A stretch of 34,449 nt of DNA, taken from positions 1 to 34,449 of the forward strand of contig CAYRDC010000023.1 in assembly GCA_964422925.1 (NCBI GenBank). The letters are read 5' to 3'. The notes beneath the pieces are model-generated. The model was not told the DNA's origin. It searched no databases and saw nothing but the letters and a program-made list of their open reading frames with translations. A program made the translations under genes and the position numbers. This DNA is from CAYRDC01 sp964422925 (GTDB taxonomy: Bacteria; Bacteroidota; Bacteroidia; Chitinophagales; S012-47). How positions within the stretch are numbered: the stretch's first letter is position 1; each line of letters opens with the position of its first letter. Of this stretch, positions 14,979 to 24,411 are shown piece after piece.

Positions 14979-17900
14979 GTGTTGCACAGCCGAAATATTA
15001 TCCTGACTTTCCTGTTGGTAGTGGCATCCGGTATGGCCCGGGGGCAGGTTTTGAGCAACTGGCGGCATGTACGCCTGCCTGTGAGCGACACGCTCCGGCT
15101 CGATACCCTGAGCATTGTGCCGGGCTCGTTGCTTATCCGCCTGCCCGGTGGCGATTCCCTGCTCGCGGATTCCTATATCGTTGATTTCCCGGCCGCGCGC
15201 CTGGTGTTTGTCCGAAAACCTGATGCGGATACCATACTGGCTGATTTCAGGGTATTCCTCGAAAACTTCGTGAAACCGGTATTTCACAAAGACCCCGCGC
15301 TCATCACCGAAGTTCCGGAGATCATCGGTAACCCCTTCGTGTATAATCCTTCCGGCAATACCGCCTCAATCTTTGATTTTGGCGGGCTCGATTATAACGG
15401 CAGCTTTGCCCGGGGCCTGAGCTTTGGCAACGCGCAGGATGTGGTGCTGAATTCCAGCTTTAACCTGCAGCTTTCCGGTAACCTGGGCGGAGGGCTTATG
15501 TTGCGGGCTGCCATGACGGACAATAACCTGCCGATCCAGCCGGAGGGCAATACCCAGCAGATCCAGGATTTTGACAAGGTTTATATAACCCTTGAGAAAG
15601 GCACCAGCCGGCTCACGGCCGGGGATTTTGAGTTGTTCCGGCCGAAAAGCTATTTCATGAATTTCAATAAGAAACTCCTGGGCGCGCACTTCAGCACCAC
15701 CTTCCCGGCCGGGGAAAACGGAAAAAACACGCTCGAACTGGCCGGGGCCATGTCCAAGGGCATTTACGCGCGGAATTCTTTCATGGGGCAGGAAGGCAAC
15801 CAGGGGCCTTACCGCCTGAAGGGCAACAACGGGGAGGCTTTTATCATTGTGCTGGCCGGAACCGAACGTGTGTACATGGACGGAGAACTGCTTACCCGCG
15901 GCTCGGATTACGACTATGTGATCGACTATAACCTCGGGGAGATCACCTTCACGCCCAACCGGCTGGTGACCAAAGACAAGCGCATTGAAGTGGAGTTCGA
16001 ATATTCGGTGCAGAATTATTTCCGCTCCATGCTGTATGCTTCGGAGCAATGGCAAACGGGCGCGCACCGGTTCCACTTCAATATTTTCAATGAACAGGAC
16101 AGCAAAAACCAGCCGGTAGTCCAGGAGTTGGACAGCTTGTCGCGAAAGGTATTGTTCCAGGCCGGGGACGACCCGCTGCAGGCCGTTTTGCCCGGGTGGG
16201 ACAGTACCGGGTTTGACCCGAACCAGAAGATGTACCGGCTGGTGGATACCACGGTGGGCTTCATAACCTATGATTCCGTCTGGGTGTACAGTCGCAATCC
16301 GGACAGCGCGGTGTACCGGGTGAGTTTTGCCTTTGTGGGGCCCGGGAAAGGGAATTACAGGATTAAGCCTTCCGCGGTCAATGGCCGCGTGTACGAATGG
16401 GTGGCGCCCGTGGCGGGTGTGTCCCAGGGCGAGTATGCCCCGGTGCGGGTGTTGATACCTCCGGATAAGCGGCAGCTCATGACCCTGGGCTGGGAGTATA
16501 CCACCCGGAATGATGGCCGGATAACGGCTGAACTGGCTCTGAGCGACCGCGACCCGAACACTTTCAGCCCCAGGGATGACCAGGATAACCGCGGGCTGGG
16601 CCTGCAACTGGGCTGGGACGACCGGCTTTCCCTGCGCAGGGATTCGCTCCGCCCCTTATTCCTGACCACCCATTTTGCCTATGAGTACGCGGCTTCCCGT
16701 TTTGCGGCACTCGACAATTACCGCGACATCGAGTTTAACCGCAACTGGAACCTTCCTTCCGGGCTTGAGGCAGCGGATGAACATCTGGGGGAACTGGCCC
16801 TGGGCCTGCGGGGCCGGTCGGGCAATTTCCTGGAGTACGGGCTGGGCACTTACCAGCGGCCGGGCCAGTATGCCGGCTACCGGCACCGCGTTCGATCCTA
16901 TCTGCGCAAAGACGGTTTCTCCCTGAACGTGAACACTTTTTACCTGCGGTCCGGCACAAATCCCGGGGGAACTTCCTTTCTGCGGCCCGATATCCGGGTA
17001 AAGCAGGTGTTTAAAAACCTGGCGGGCTGGAGGCTGGAAGCCCGGTACCTGGGCGAAGACAGCCGCCAGTGGGCCGGTTCCGATACCTTGCTGCCCGTCA
17101 GTTTCCGCAACAACGAATGGTGGATCATGGCCGGAAGTCCCGATACCGGGAAAACCCGCATGCAGTTTTCCTATAAATGGCGCTCCGACCTGGCTCCGGC
17201 CGGTACCGGTTTTGCCCTGCAAACCACGGCAGGCGATTTTTCGGCACAGGGAGCCTGGATGCCATCCACAGCCAGCCGCCTGACCTGGACCATGACCTAT
17301 CGTTCCGTGAACGTACAGGATACGGGAAGCAATATCCAAAGCGGGGAAACCTATTTGGGTAGGATTCAGTACAACGCCCGGGTCTGGAAGGGCCTGCTGA
17401 ACCTGACTTCCCAGTATGAAGCCGGTTCCGGGCAGGAGCAAAAACGGGAATTCAGTTACCTGAAAGTGCCGGCAGGGCAGGGCAACTATATCTGGAATGA
17501 TGACGGGGACGGAGTGGAAGAGCTGGATGAATTCGAACCGGCCAGCCCGTCCGACCTGATACTGGCCGATTATCTGCGGATTCTTACGCCTACCAATGAA
17601 TTTATCAAGGCGAACAATATGCGCTTCAGCCAGGTGATCCGGATCAACCCCAAAAGCCTGTGGCATAACCAGCCGGGACTGCGCGGCCTGGCTGCCCGAT
17701 TTTCCGATGACTTCGTGTGGCAGATCGAAAAAAAGGTATTGGCAAGTGCCGGAACCTCGGTGCTCAATCCCTTTATCCTGGACGTGGCCGACTCGGCCCT
17801 GGTTTCCATCAACAGCCTGTTTCGCAACAGCTTTTATTTTAACCGCACCAACCGGGTGTTCAGCGCCTGGTATAACCTGTCCGATCTCCGCAACAAGCTG

Positions 17901-18455
17901 CTGCTGACCAACGGACCGGAAAGCAAACGCAAACAGGAACAAAGCCTCCAGGTGCGCTGGAACCTTTCATCCAGCTGGACTTTCCAGGGCAAGGCAGCCC
18001 GCGGACGGGAACTGTCCGCGGCTGATTTCCTGTCTAAAAGGAATTACGATTATCGTTACACCGAAACCCAGGCGGTACTCACCTGGTTAAGCGGCCTGGT
18101 TTTCCGCGTGAACCTGCAATATGATTACGCGGATAAAGTGAACCTCCCGGAATTCGGAAACCAGGAAACCATTATGAACCGGTTCAGCACCGAAGCCCGG
18201 TACAATGCCGCGGGGAAAAGCAGCCTGGTTATCCGGTTTTCCTGGGCGTCAGTGGCTTTTGACGGGGATCCGCAAAGCGCTCTCGGGTACAGCATGCTGA
18301 AAGGGCTGCAACCGGGCAGCAATCTTTTGTGGAACATCACTTTTGAAAAAAAACTGGCCAACAGCCTGCAAATCAGCCTGTCCTACGATGGACGAAAAAC
18401 CGGTTCAAACCGTATGATCCATATCGGGTCCGCCCAGATCAGGGCTTTATTTTAA
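14979..18455 (+). CDS. Large outer-membrane beta-barrel protein, unknown function
   Basis: This protein has 1158 aa. An in-frame TAA ends immediately before TCT-GTG, so translation must begin at GTG 14979 or TTG 14982. A signal peptide follows (SRNIILTFLLVVASGMARGQ). An N-terminal soluble part (to about 110) precedes a long stretch of alternating amphipathic strands rich in Tyr, Arg and Asn. Recognisable features are DYDYVIDYNLGEITFTPNR near residue 310, an acidic turn YIWNDDGDGVEELDEFEPA near 835, and a C-terminus ending in Phe (SAQIRALF), as in BamA-inserted barrels. I have seen similar strings in large uncharacterised barrels of this phylum and in SprA-like proteins, but this is not SprA (too short) and I do not assign a function. 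There is no type IX sorting domain. Its last 4 bp overlap the convergent coiled-coil gene. Confidence 0.78.
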   Translation: MLHSRNIILTFLLVVASGMARGQVLSNWRHVRLPVSDTLRLDTLSIVPGSLLIRLPGGDSLLADSYIVDFPAARLVFVRKPDADTILADFRVFLENFVKPVFHKDPALITEVPEIIGNPFVYNPSGNTASIFDFGGLDYNGSFARGLSFGNAQDVVLNSSFNLQLSGNLGGGLMLRAAMTDNNLPIQPEGNTQQIQDFDKVYITLEKGTSRLTAGDFELFRPKSYFMNFNKKLLGAHFSTTFPAGENGKNTLELAGAMSKGIYARNSFMGQEGNQGPYRLKGNNGEAFIIVLAGTERVYMDGELLTRGSDYDYVIDYNLGEITFTPNRLVTKDKRIEVEFEYSVQNYFRSMLYASEQWQTGAHRFHFNIFNEQDSKNQPVVQELDSLSRKVLFQAGDDPLQAVLPGWDSTGFDPNQKMYRLVDTTVGFITYDSVWVYSRNPDSAVYRVSFAFVGPGKGNYRIKPSAVNGRVYEWVAPVAGVSQGEYAPVRVLIPPDKRQLMTLGWEYTTRNDGRITAELALSDRDPNTFSPRDDQDNRGLGLQLGWDDRLSLRRDSLRPLFLTTHFAYEYAASRFAALDNYRDIEFNRNWNLPSGLEAADEHLGELALGLRGRSGNFLEYGLGTYQRPGQYAGYRHRVRSYLRKDGFSLNVNTFYLRSGTNPGGTSFLRPDIRVKQVFKNLAGWRLEARYLGEDSRQWAGSDTLLPVSFRNNEWWIMAGSPDTGKTRMQFSYKWRSDLAPAGTGFALQTTAGDFSAQGAWMPSTASRLTWTMTYRSVNVQDTGSNIQSGETYLGRIQYNARVWKGLLNLTSQYEAGSGQEQKREFSYLKVPAGQGNYIWNDDGDGVEELDEFEPASPSDLILADYLRILTPTNEFIKANNMRFSQVIRINPKSLWHNQPGLRGLAARFSDDFVWQIEKKVLASAGTSVLNPFILDVADSALVSINSLFRNSFYFNRTNRVFSAWYNLSDLRNKLLLTNGPESKRKQEQSLQVRWNLSSSWTFQGKAARGRELSAADFLSKRNYDYRYTETQAVLTWLSGLVFRVNLQYDYADKVNLPEFGNQETIMNRFSTEARYNAAGKSSLVIRFSWASVAFDGDPQSALGYSMLKGLQPGSNLLWNITFEKKLANSLQISLSYDGRKTGSNRMIHIGSAQIRALF

Positions 18456-19381
18456 AGCAGGCCTTTTTTCAGGGTCAGTTGCGTGGAACCCACCAGGTAA
18501 CCTTTGTGATACACTTCAATGGTATAGGTGCCGGGCATATACGGCTGATCCTGTTGCCAGTACAGGCAATGCGGCACCGGGTCAGAAGGATCATAGTCCA
18601 CTGTGCTGCCCATGGTGTACAGGCTGTGCTCACCGGACTCGGCCAGAGTAAAGGTCCCGGAACCAAGCGATTCCACGGCCAGGGTCGATCCTTCCGGGCT
18701 GACAATCCGGACCAGCACTTCCTGGGGCCCCGGCTGCGCGATACGGTTTTCATTGAACGTGAAGCAAATCTTTATTTTTTCAGCCTTTTTCGCTGAATTT
18801 ACCGTGGCTTCCCACTTGTTGTTCCTGATCCGGACGGCATTGGCCGTTATGCTGCCAACCGACAATACCTGTCCTTTGTCCACCAGGTCTTCCAACTCCC
18901 GGCTGTATTTTTTCTGGGTTACAATCTCCTGCTGCAATGATTCATTCTCGGTTTGCAGTTCTTCCACCTGGTTTTGCAGGTCAGCAATTTCCTGCTCATA
19001 CAGCTTTTTGGTTTTTTCAAATTCAGCCCTGGCGCGGTTGAGCTCGGCACGCATTTGGGAAATTTCCGCGTTTTTGTTGCTCAGGCGCATGGTGTACACC
19101 TCCTTGAGGCTGTCCAGCGAATGCTCCATTTTGTCAATTTGCGCGTTAAGCAACTCGTTATCTCCGCGCTGTGTTTCCAGGTCAGCCATAAGGCTGTCCA
19201 TTTCGCCCAGCAGCTTGTTCTTCTCTTTTACCAGGGAGGTGTTTTCCCGGATAAGGTTTTCATTTTCCGTCTTGCTGTGCAGGTTATTGTACAGCAGAAA
19301 AGCATTGACCAATAACAGCAAAACAATCAGGGCAATGTAGTAGAGTTTCCTCCTTCCAGCAAGTCTGTCAGAAGCATTCAT
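18452..19381 (-). CDS. Membrane-anchored coiled-coil protein, conserved hypothetical
   Basis: This protein has 309 aa. A cytoplasmic N-terminus (RLAGRRK) is followed by one transmembrane helix (about 13-32, LYYIALIVLLLLVNAFLLYN) and then a long heptad-rich coiled coil (about 40-165, full of E, L, N and K, including LYEQEIADLQNQVEELQTEN). A compact beta domain follows (about 175-309) containing KIKICFTFNENRIAQPGPQE and GTYTIEVYHKGYLVGSTQ. The C-terminal domain should lie in the periplasm, held away from the inner membrane by the coil. I know no name for this arrangement, though similar proteins occur in related genomes. It is monocistronic; its 3' end overlaps the large outer-membrane gene by 4 bp, and the TPMT-like gene diverges from it across 88 bp. 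Confidence 0.8.
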   Translation of the reverse strand: MNASDRLAGRRKLYYIALIVLLLLVNAFLLYNNLHSKTENENLIRENTSLVKEKNKLLGEMDSLMADLETQRGDNELLNAQIDKMEHSLDSLKEVYTMRLSNKNAEISQMRAELNRARAEFEKTKKLYEQEIADLQNQVEELQTENESLQQEIVTQKKYSRELEDLVDKGQVLSVGSITANAVRIRNNKWEATVNSAKKAEKIKICFTFNENRIAQPGPQEVLVRIVSPEGSTLAVESLGSGTFTLAESGEHSLYTMGSTVDYDPSDPVPHCLYWQQDQPYMPGTYTIEVYHKGYLVGSTQLTLKKGLL

Positions 19382-19469
19382 TGGGTGTAGATTAATGGTT
19401 TTACGGCTTTCGATGCCGGTAAATTATGCGGATTTTACGAATTTTAACAGGAAAGGTTGAGACTTTATT

Positions 19470-20066
19470 ATGCCGCTGAACAAGGATTTTTGGGAACAGA
19501 AGTATGAACGCCTGGATACGGGTTGGGATATCGGGTATGTATCCACGCCATTGAAGGAATATATCGACCAGTTATCGGACAAATCCCTGAAGATTTTGAT
19601 CCCCGGATGCGGCAATGCCTGGGAAGCGGAATACCTGTATAACAGGGGTTTTAAGCAGGTATCTATCCTGGATTGGTCGCAGGCTGCGCTGGACCGTTTT
19701 TCAAAGCGGGTTCCCGGCTTTCCGGTGGAGCATTTGGTCTGCGATGATTTTTTCAATCACCGGGGGCAGTATAACCTGATCCTGGAACAAACTTTTTTCT
19801 GCGCGCTGCAACCGGAGCAGCGCAGCGATTATGCCCGGCATATGCACCGGCTCCTGAAACCGGGCGGTAAGATTGCCGGGGTGCTTTTTGACGACCCTTT
19901 GTTTGAAGACCATCCGCCTTACGGGGGAAATGCCGCGATTTACCGCCCTATTTTCGAACCCTGGTTCGACATTACAATTATGGAACCCTGTTACAATTCC
20001 ATCCCTCCCCGGGCCGGCCGGGAATTATTCATTATCCTGATTAAAAAACCGCTAAATGCTGAATGA
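19470..20066 (+). CDS. TPMT-family SAM-dependent methyltransferase
   Basis: This 198-aa cytoplasmic class I methyltransferase resembles thiopurine S-methyltransferase. The N-terminal NKDFWEQKYERLDTGWDIG is the TPMT lead-in; the SAM-binding glycine loop is ILIPGCGNAWEAEYL (about 42-56), followed by SILDWSQAALDRF. EQTFFCALQPEQRSDY and LLKPGGKIAGVLF are the later family motifs. Proteins of this group methylate small thiols, selenium, tellurium or halide; the natural substrate here is unknown. Its stop lies 11 bp beyond the start of the next gene, so the exonuclease gene is probably translated from the same mRNA. Confidence 0.88.
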   Translation: MPLNKDFWEQKYERLDTGWDIGYVSTPLKEYIDQLSDKSLKILIPGCGNAWEAEYLYNRGFKQVSILDWSQAALDRFSKRVPGFPVEHLVCDDFFNHRGQYNLILEQTFFCALQPEQRSDYARHMHRLLKPGGKIAGVLFDDPLFEDHPPYGGNAAIYRPIFEPWFDITIMEPCYNSIPPRAGRELFIILIKKPLNAE

Positions 20067-20793
20067 CCTGCGATTGGATAGCCTGCTGGTTTTTGATATA
20101 GAAACCGTACCTGCCGTGGCTGAATACGGCAAGCTGCCGGAGCGGATGCGGCAGCTCTGGGAAGATAAAAAAGGCCGTTTCCGTCCGGAAGAGGAAACCC
20201 CGGATGAATTTTATTTCAACCATGCCGGCATCTTGTCTGAATTCGGAAAGATCATCTGCATTTCGGCCGGTTTCTTCCGCCTGGACGGTGGGTCCGCCAT
20301 TCGTGAATTCCGGTTGAAATCCTTTTTCGGAGATGAAGAGAAGACGGTGCTCGAAGGTTTTACCCGTTTGCTGGAACAGCATTACAACCAACCAGGAACC
20401 CAAAAGCTGGCCGGTCACAATATCCGCGAATTCGATGTGCCCTATGTGGCCAGGCGGCTGATGGTTCACGGTATGCCCCTACCCGCTATGCTCGACATCC
20501 AGGGCAAAAAACCCTGGGAAGTGGATGAACGATTTGTGGATACCATGCAGTTGTGGAAATTCGGTGATTACAAGCATTTCACTTCGCTCGATCTGCTGAG
20601 TGCCATTTTCGGGCTTCCTTCTCCCAAAGCAGATATCAGCGGAAAGGATGTGGCGCGGGTTTACTGGCAGGAAGGCAGGCTGGATGATATCCGCAAATAT
20701 TGCCAGCGCGATGTGGTAGCCGTGGCCCGGCTCCTGCTGAAATTCATGCGCAAACCGGATCTGCCGGACGATTGCATTGTTGAAACCGTGTAA
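20056..20793 (+). CDS. Predicted 3'-5' exonuclease, PolB-like (DEDDy)
   Basis: This 245-aa protein belongs to the stand-alone proofreading-type exonucleases related to the B-family polymerase exonuclease domain. The DEDDy residues are visible: FDIET (Asp14, Glu16), GHNIREFDVPYV (Asp127) and YCQRDVVA (Tyr215, Asp219). No polymerase domain follows. Expected substrate is single-stranded or frayed DNA, with a repair or nucleic acid turnover role; that is inference from the family. The start at 20056 overlaps the methyltransferase gene by 11 bp. A 39-bp gap with its own promoter box separates it from the ABC gene downstream. Confidence 0.9.
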   Translation: MLNDLRLDSLLVFDIETVPAVAEYGKLPERMRQLWEDKKGRFRPEEETPDEFYFNHAGILSEFGKIICISAGFFRLDGGSAIREFRLKSFFGDEEKTVLEGFTRLLEQHYNQPGTQKLAGHNIREFDVPYVARRLMVHGMPLPAMLDIQGKKPWEVDERFVDTMQLWKFGDYKHFTSLDLLSAIFGLPSPKADISGKDVARVYWQEGRLDDIRKYCQRDVVAVARLLLKFMRKPDLPDDCIVETV

Positions 20794-20801
20794 ATAAACC
20801 C

Positions 20802-20832
20802 GTTTCACCATTGGTGCCGATTTGTAACTTTG
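20802..20832 (+). promoter_or_regulatory. Promoter of the peptide ABC ATPase gene
   Basis: TTTC at 20802-20805 and TAACTTTG at 20825-20832 (exact TAnnTTTG) are separated by 19 bp, the expected spacing for a Bacteroidota promoter. The box abuts the first ATG, so the transcript would have almost no leader. Confidence 0.55.
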
Positions 20833-22611
20833 ATGGACATGGCCGGCAATGAATCAAACGACCGGGGTAACCCTATCCTGGAAATCGAGGAATTACAAAC
20901 CGCTTTCCGTACGCCCACCGGGGAGATGACCGCGGTGGACGGGATCAGTTTTTCCATTGGCAGGGGAGAAGCCGTAGGAATTGTCGGGGAATCAGGCAGC
21001 GGGAAATCCGTCACATCCCTTTCGGTGATGCGCCTGCTCCCGCAGCCGCACGGGCGCATCACGGGCGGCCGTGTCCGGTTTTTTCATGAAGGAGAATGGC
21101 TTGACCTGACGAAACTCCCCAACCGGGACATGCGCCATATCCGCGGGGCGGCTATCAGTATGATCTTCCAGGAGCCCATGACTTCCCTGAACCCGGTGTT
21201 CACCTGTGGGGAACAGGTGGCCGAAGCTGTGCGCCTGCACCGGGGAATCGGGCGGAAAGAAGCCAAACACTTTGTACTGGACCTGTTCCGGCAGGTTGAG
21301 CTTCCTGATCCGGTACGCATTTGGAAAGCCTATCCGCACCAGTTGTCAGGCGGGCAGAAACAACGGGTTATGATCGCCATGGCCCTGTCGTGCAACCCGT
21401 CCGTACTTATTGCCGATGAACCCACCACCGCCCTGGATGTGACCGTGCAAAATACCATTCTCGGCCTGATGCGTAACCTGCAGCGCGACCTGGATATGGG
21501 CCTGATTTTTATCACCCATGACCTGGGGGTTATCGCGGAAGTGGCCGACCGGGTGTTGGTGATGTACGAGGGAAAAATCGTGGAACAGGGCTCCGTGGAA
21601 CAGATTTTCAGGCAACCGCAACATCCCTATACCAAAGCCCTGCTGGCTTGCCGGCCACCCCTGGAGAAACGCTACAAACGGCTCCCCACCATCTCGGATT
21701 TTATAGAAACCGGCCCGGACGGCCAGTGGATCGAAAAACCGGTAGATGTCAGTGCGGTCATCCGTTCGGTAGAATGGCCGCCTGAAGAAATCAGACAGCG
21801 CCTGGAATCCCTGATGGCCAGCATTCCGGTACTGGAAGTCAAAAACCTCGTAACCCGTTTTCCGGGGCAGCGCAGTTTTTTCGGGAGAACCAAAAAATGG
21901 ATCCGGGCGGTCAATGATGTCAGCTTCGTGGTGTACCCGGGCGAAACCCTTGGGCTGGTAGGCGAAAGCGGGTGCGGCAAAACCACTCTTGGCCGCTCCA
22001 TCCTGCGTTTGGTGGAGCCCCATGCCGGAGAGGTGCTGTACAAAGGCCTTGATCTGCTCCGGCTCAGCCAAAAAGAGCTCAAACCCTGGCGCAAGCGGAT
22101 GCAGATCATCTTCCAGGATCCTTATTCCAGCCTGAACCCGCGGATGACAGCCGGGCAGGCCATTACCGAACCCATGAAAGTGCATGGCCTGGAACCCAAC
22201 CGGAAACGCAGAACGGAAAAAGCCATTGAACTGCTCGAAAGCGTGGGCCTCGAAGCGGATCATTTTTACCGGTATCCCCATGAATTCTCCGGGGGCCAGC
22301 GCCAGCGTATTTGCATAGCCCGCGCCCTGGCGCTTCAACCGGAATTCATCATCTGCGATGAATCGGTCTCCGCCCTGGATGTATCGGTACAGGCCCAGGT
22401 CCTGAACCTGCTGGCCGACCTGCGCGAACGGTTCAACCTCACCTACATCTTCATTTCCCACGACCTGAGTGTTGTCCGCTTTATCAGCGACCGGATTATG
22501 GTGATGAACGATGGGAAAATTGAGGAAACCGGCCCGGCCGACCAGATTTATTTCAACCCGCGCAAAGCCTATACCCGGAGACTCATAGAAGCCATTCCCA
22601 AAGGCTTGTGA
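20833..22611 (+). CDS. Peptide/nickel-type ABC transporter, fused double ATP-binding protein
   Basis: This protein has about 592 aa with two complete nucleotide-binding domains, equivalent to a DppD-DppF (YejF/GsiA-type) fusion. Domain 1 has Walker A GESGSGKS (52-59), signature LSGGQKQ (171-177) and Walker B VLIADEP (191-197). Domain 2 has Walker A GESGCGKTT (377-385), signature FSGGQRQR (485-492) and Walker B FIICDE (505-510). Each half carries the oligopeptide-type C-terminal extension with HPYTKALL or AYTRRLIE. It should energise uptake or export of di- or oligopeptides through partner permeases, which are not in the window. Possible starts are ATG 20833 and ATG 20839; the promoter box ends at 20832, so the second may be the true, near-leaderless start. 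It converges with the metal permease gene across 55 bp. Confidence 0.93.
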   Translation: MDMAGNESNDRGNPILEIEELQTAFRTPTGEMTAVDGISFSIGRGEAVGIVGESGSGKSVTSLSVMRLLPQPHGRITGGRVRFFHEGEWLDLTKLPNRDMRHIRGAAISMIFQEPMTSLNPVFTCGEQVAEAVRLHRGIGRKEAKHFVLDLFRQVELPDPVRIWKAYPHQLSGGQKQRVMIAMALSCNPSVLIADEPTTALDVTVQNTILGLMRNLQRDLDMGLIFITHDLGVIAEVADRVLVMYEGKIVEQGSVEQIFRQPQHPYTKALLACRPPLEKRYKRLPTISDFIETGPDGQWIEKPVDVSAVIRSVEWPPEEIRQRLESLMASIPVLEVKNLVTRFPGQRSFFGRTKKWIRAVNDVSFVVYPGETLGLVGESGCGKTTLGRSILRLVEPHAGEVLYKGLDLLRLSQKELKPWRKRMQIIFQDPYSSLNPRMTAGQAITEPMKVHGLEPNRKRRTEKAIELLESVGLEADHFYRYPHEFSGGQRQRICIARALALQPEFIICDESVSALDVSVQAQVLNLLADLRERFNLTYIFISHDLSVVRFISDRIMVMNDGKIEETGPADQIYFNPRKAYTRRLIEAIPKGL

Positions 22612-22666
22612 TCCTTTATTGCCCTGGCAACAAAACCCTTTCAGCCATAGCAGTTTACATGCCGGC

Positions 22667-23479
22667 TTATCCGGATCTTCCTTTGATCACATGCCCGATC
22701 CATGATAAAACAAACAGCCCGCCCAGAACGCTTACCACCGAAGCCCCGGCCGGGAAATCATAATGAAACGATAAATTCAGTCCCAGGAAACCGGCCAGTA
22801 CACTGAGCAGCAAGGCCAGCAGGATTACCAGCCAGTTGTTTTTAAACAGGAAAATACCGCACACAGCCGGAATGATCAGGAAGGAAAACACCGGGATCAC
22901 TCCGTTGATCCGTACGGCATAGACAATGGCCAGGCCGATACTGAGAAAAAACAGCAGGTTCCACGGATCGAGCAGTTTGACCCGTTCCCCTTTTCCCAGG
23001 GATTCGGTAAGCCGTAAAAACCGCTTGATAAATACCGCGTGCACTATGGCAATGGCCAGGAAAATCCAGGTAATGGTTTTCAGTTCTGCCGGGCTGACAG
23101 CCAGCACGCTGCCAAACAACACTTCCTGGATGTCGGCATCGCCATGGGGTGTTTTGGATATAAACAGTACCGTCAGCGCTGAGGCAAAGGCATAGAAAAT
23201 ACCGATGATGGCTTCGTGTTTCAGGCGCTTATCCTTTATTTGGATCAGGGACATCAAAAAGGCGCCCACCAGCGTGAAAGCAATGGGAATTTCATTGCCC
23301 GTATAGCCCATAAAAGCGCCTATGGCCACCCCCAACATGGATATTTGCCCCAGGGCAAGGTCAACGAATACGATACCCCGGTTCACTACGTGCACCCCGA
23401 GATAAGCCAGCAGCAGGCTTGTGACCACCAGGGCCAGGAAAGCCTGCACCATAAAGTCGAGTTGGAACATTTCAAACAT
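22667..23479 (-). CDS. znuB: Metal ABC transporter permease, ZnuB/MntB family
   Basis: This 270-aa inner-membrane protein has about eight hydrophobic segments. Motifs VVNRGIVFVDLALGQISMLG (helix 2 region with the ABC-3 family signature) and IPVFSFLIIPAVCGIFL are typical of permeases for Zn2+ or Mn2+. It begins 7 bp after the stop of the ZnuA-like gene on the same strand, and the outer-membrane gene lies upstream of that, so three genes form an import operon. The usual ATPase (ZnuC) is not in the operon or elsewhere in the window; the only ABC ATPase nearby is the peptide-type double ATPase. The choice of Zn over Mn rests on the partner genes and is not proved; I use the symbol loosely. Confidence 0.88.
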   Translation of the reverse strand: MFEMFQLDFMVQAFLALVVTSLLLAYLGVHVVNRGIVFVDLALGQISMLGVAIGAFMGYTGNEIPIAFTLVGAFLMSLIQIKDKRLKHEAIIGIFYAFASALTVLFISKTPHGDADIQEVLFGSVLAVSPAELKTITWIFLAIAIVHAVFIKRFLRLTESLGKGERVKLLDPWNLLFFLSIGLAIVYAVRINGVIPVFSFLIIPAVCGIFLFKNNWLVILLALLLSVLAGFLGLNLSFHYDFPAGASVVSVLGGLFVLSWIGHVIKGRSG

Positions 23480-23486
23480 AACCGGT

Positions 23487-24398
23487 TTATTTAAGCGCTT
23501 CCGTAAGAAGTTTCACATCATAATCGAACAGGTCAAAATAATCATCAATGCCAGGTTCGGCTCCCACCGAAGTGGCCAGCACGATCACTTTGGCGCCTGT
23601 TTGCCGGGCCACCATATCGGCTGATTTGGTGGGGAAATAAGGCGAAGTAACAATGATCCGGATGTCTTCCGCCTTGATTTCACGGATCACTTTCAGCAAC
23701 TGGGACGGGGTAGGGGGAATACCGGGTTTCGGCTCCAGAAAGTCCATGATGTGCAATCCGAAATGGGTTTCCAGGTAAACCCATTCATTATGATAGGCTA
23801 TGACTTTGGCGCCCTTGATGGCAGCCATTTTCTGTTTCCAGATTTTATCCCGCGCGTCTATTTTTTGCTTGAAAGCCGCCAGGTTGCGGGCGAAATATTC
23901 CTGGTTTTCGGGGGAAACCCTTGCGAGGCCGCGGTAAATGTTTTCGGCAATGATCTTTCCTCTTTGCGGGTCGAGCCAGTAATGCGGGTTGCCGTAAATA
24001 TGGATATCGCCCTGTTCGCGGCTTATGCTGGAAGGCACCTGGAGTAGCGGAATGTTTTCTGAAGCATCCACATACCCGGGCGCGCCTTTTTGGATTTTCG
24101 GGTTCCGCGAACTGGCCAGTAGGGAAGGCGCCCACCCGGTTTCCAGGTCAAGGCCTATGGTTACGAATACATCCGCTTTCGACAGCTTGATGATATAAGA
24201 GGGTTTCGGGTCTACAAAATGTGGATTCTGGTACCCTGTGGCAATGTGGCTTACTTCCACCTTATCGCCCCCTATGAATTCCGTGATGCTGGCCAGGTCG
24301 GGCAGGGTGGTAACTACTTTTAGTTTCCCGCCTGCCTTTACCGGAAAGGCGGCCAGCAGGGCCGCAAACCCAATAAAAAAAGCTTTTTTGTATTTCAT
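23487..24398 (-). CDS. znuA: Metal ABC transporter substrate-binding protein, ZnuA-like
   Basis: This 303-aa exported protein has the signal MKYKKAFFIGFAALLAAFPVKA. The mature part has cluster 9 metal-binding residues: His in NPHFVDPKPS, His in GNPHYWLDP, His in IAYHNEWVYL, and the terminal acidic ligand in GIDDYFDLFDYDV. There is no His-rich acidic loop, unlike ZnuA of enteric bacteria. It captures zinc or manganese in the periplasm and passes it to the permease 7 bp downstream. I chose the ATG at 24398, as 16 extra upstream residues would spoil the signal peptide. The gap to the outer-membrane gene upstream is 13 bp. Confidence 0.9.
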   Translation of the reverse strand: MKYKKAFFIGFAALLAAFPVKAGGKLKVVTTLPDLASITEFIGGDKVEVSHIATGYQNPHFVDPKPSYIIKLSKADVFVTIGLDLETGWAPSLLASSRNPKIQKGAPGYVDASENIPLLQVPSSISREQGDIHIYGNPHYWLDPQRGKIIAENIYRGLARVSPENQEYFARNLAAFKQKIDARDKIWKQKMAAIKGAKVIAYHNEWVYLETHFGLHIMDFLEPKPGIPPTPSQLLKVIREIKAEDIRIIVTSPYFPTKSADMVARQTGAKVIVLATSVGAEPGIDDYFDLFDYDVKLLTEALK

Positions 24399-24411
24399 AG
24401 TGTTCTTTTTT

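Noticed and set aside
15366..17942. Two minus-strand frames of 413 and 428 aa opposite the large outer-membrane gene
   Set aside because: No recognisable motifs and low-complexity composition; the plus-strand frame has a signal peptide and a barrel-like C-terminus.
21346..22461. A 371-aa minus-strand frame opposite the peptide ABC ATPase
   Set aside because: The plus strand has two complete ATPase motif sets.
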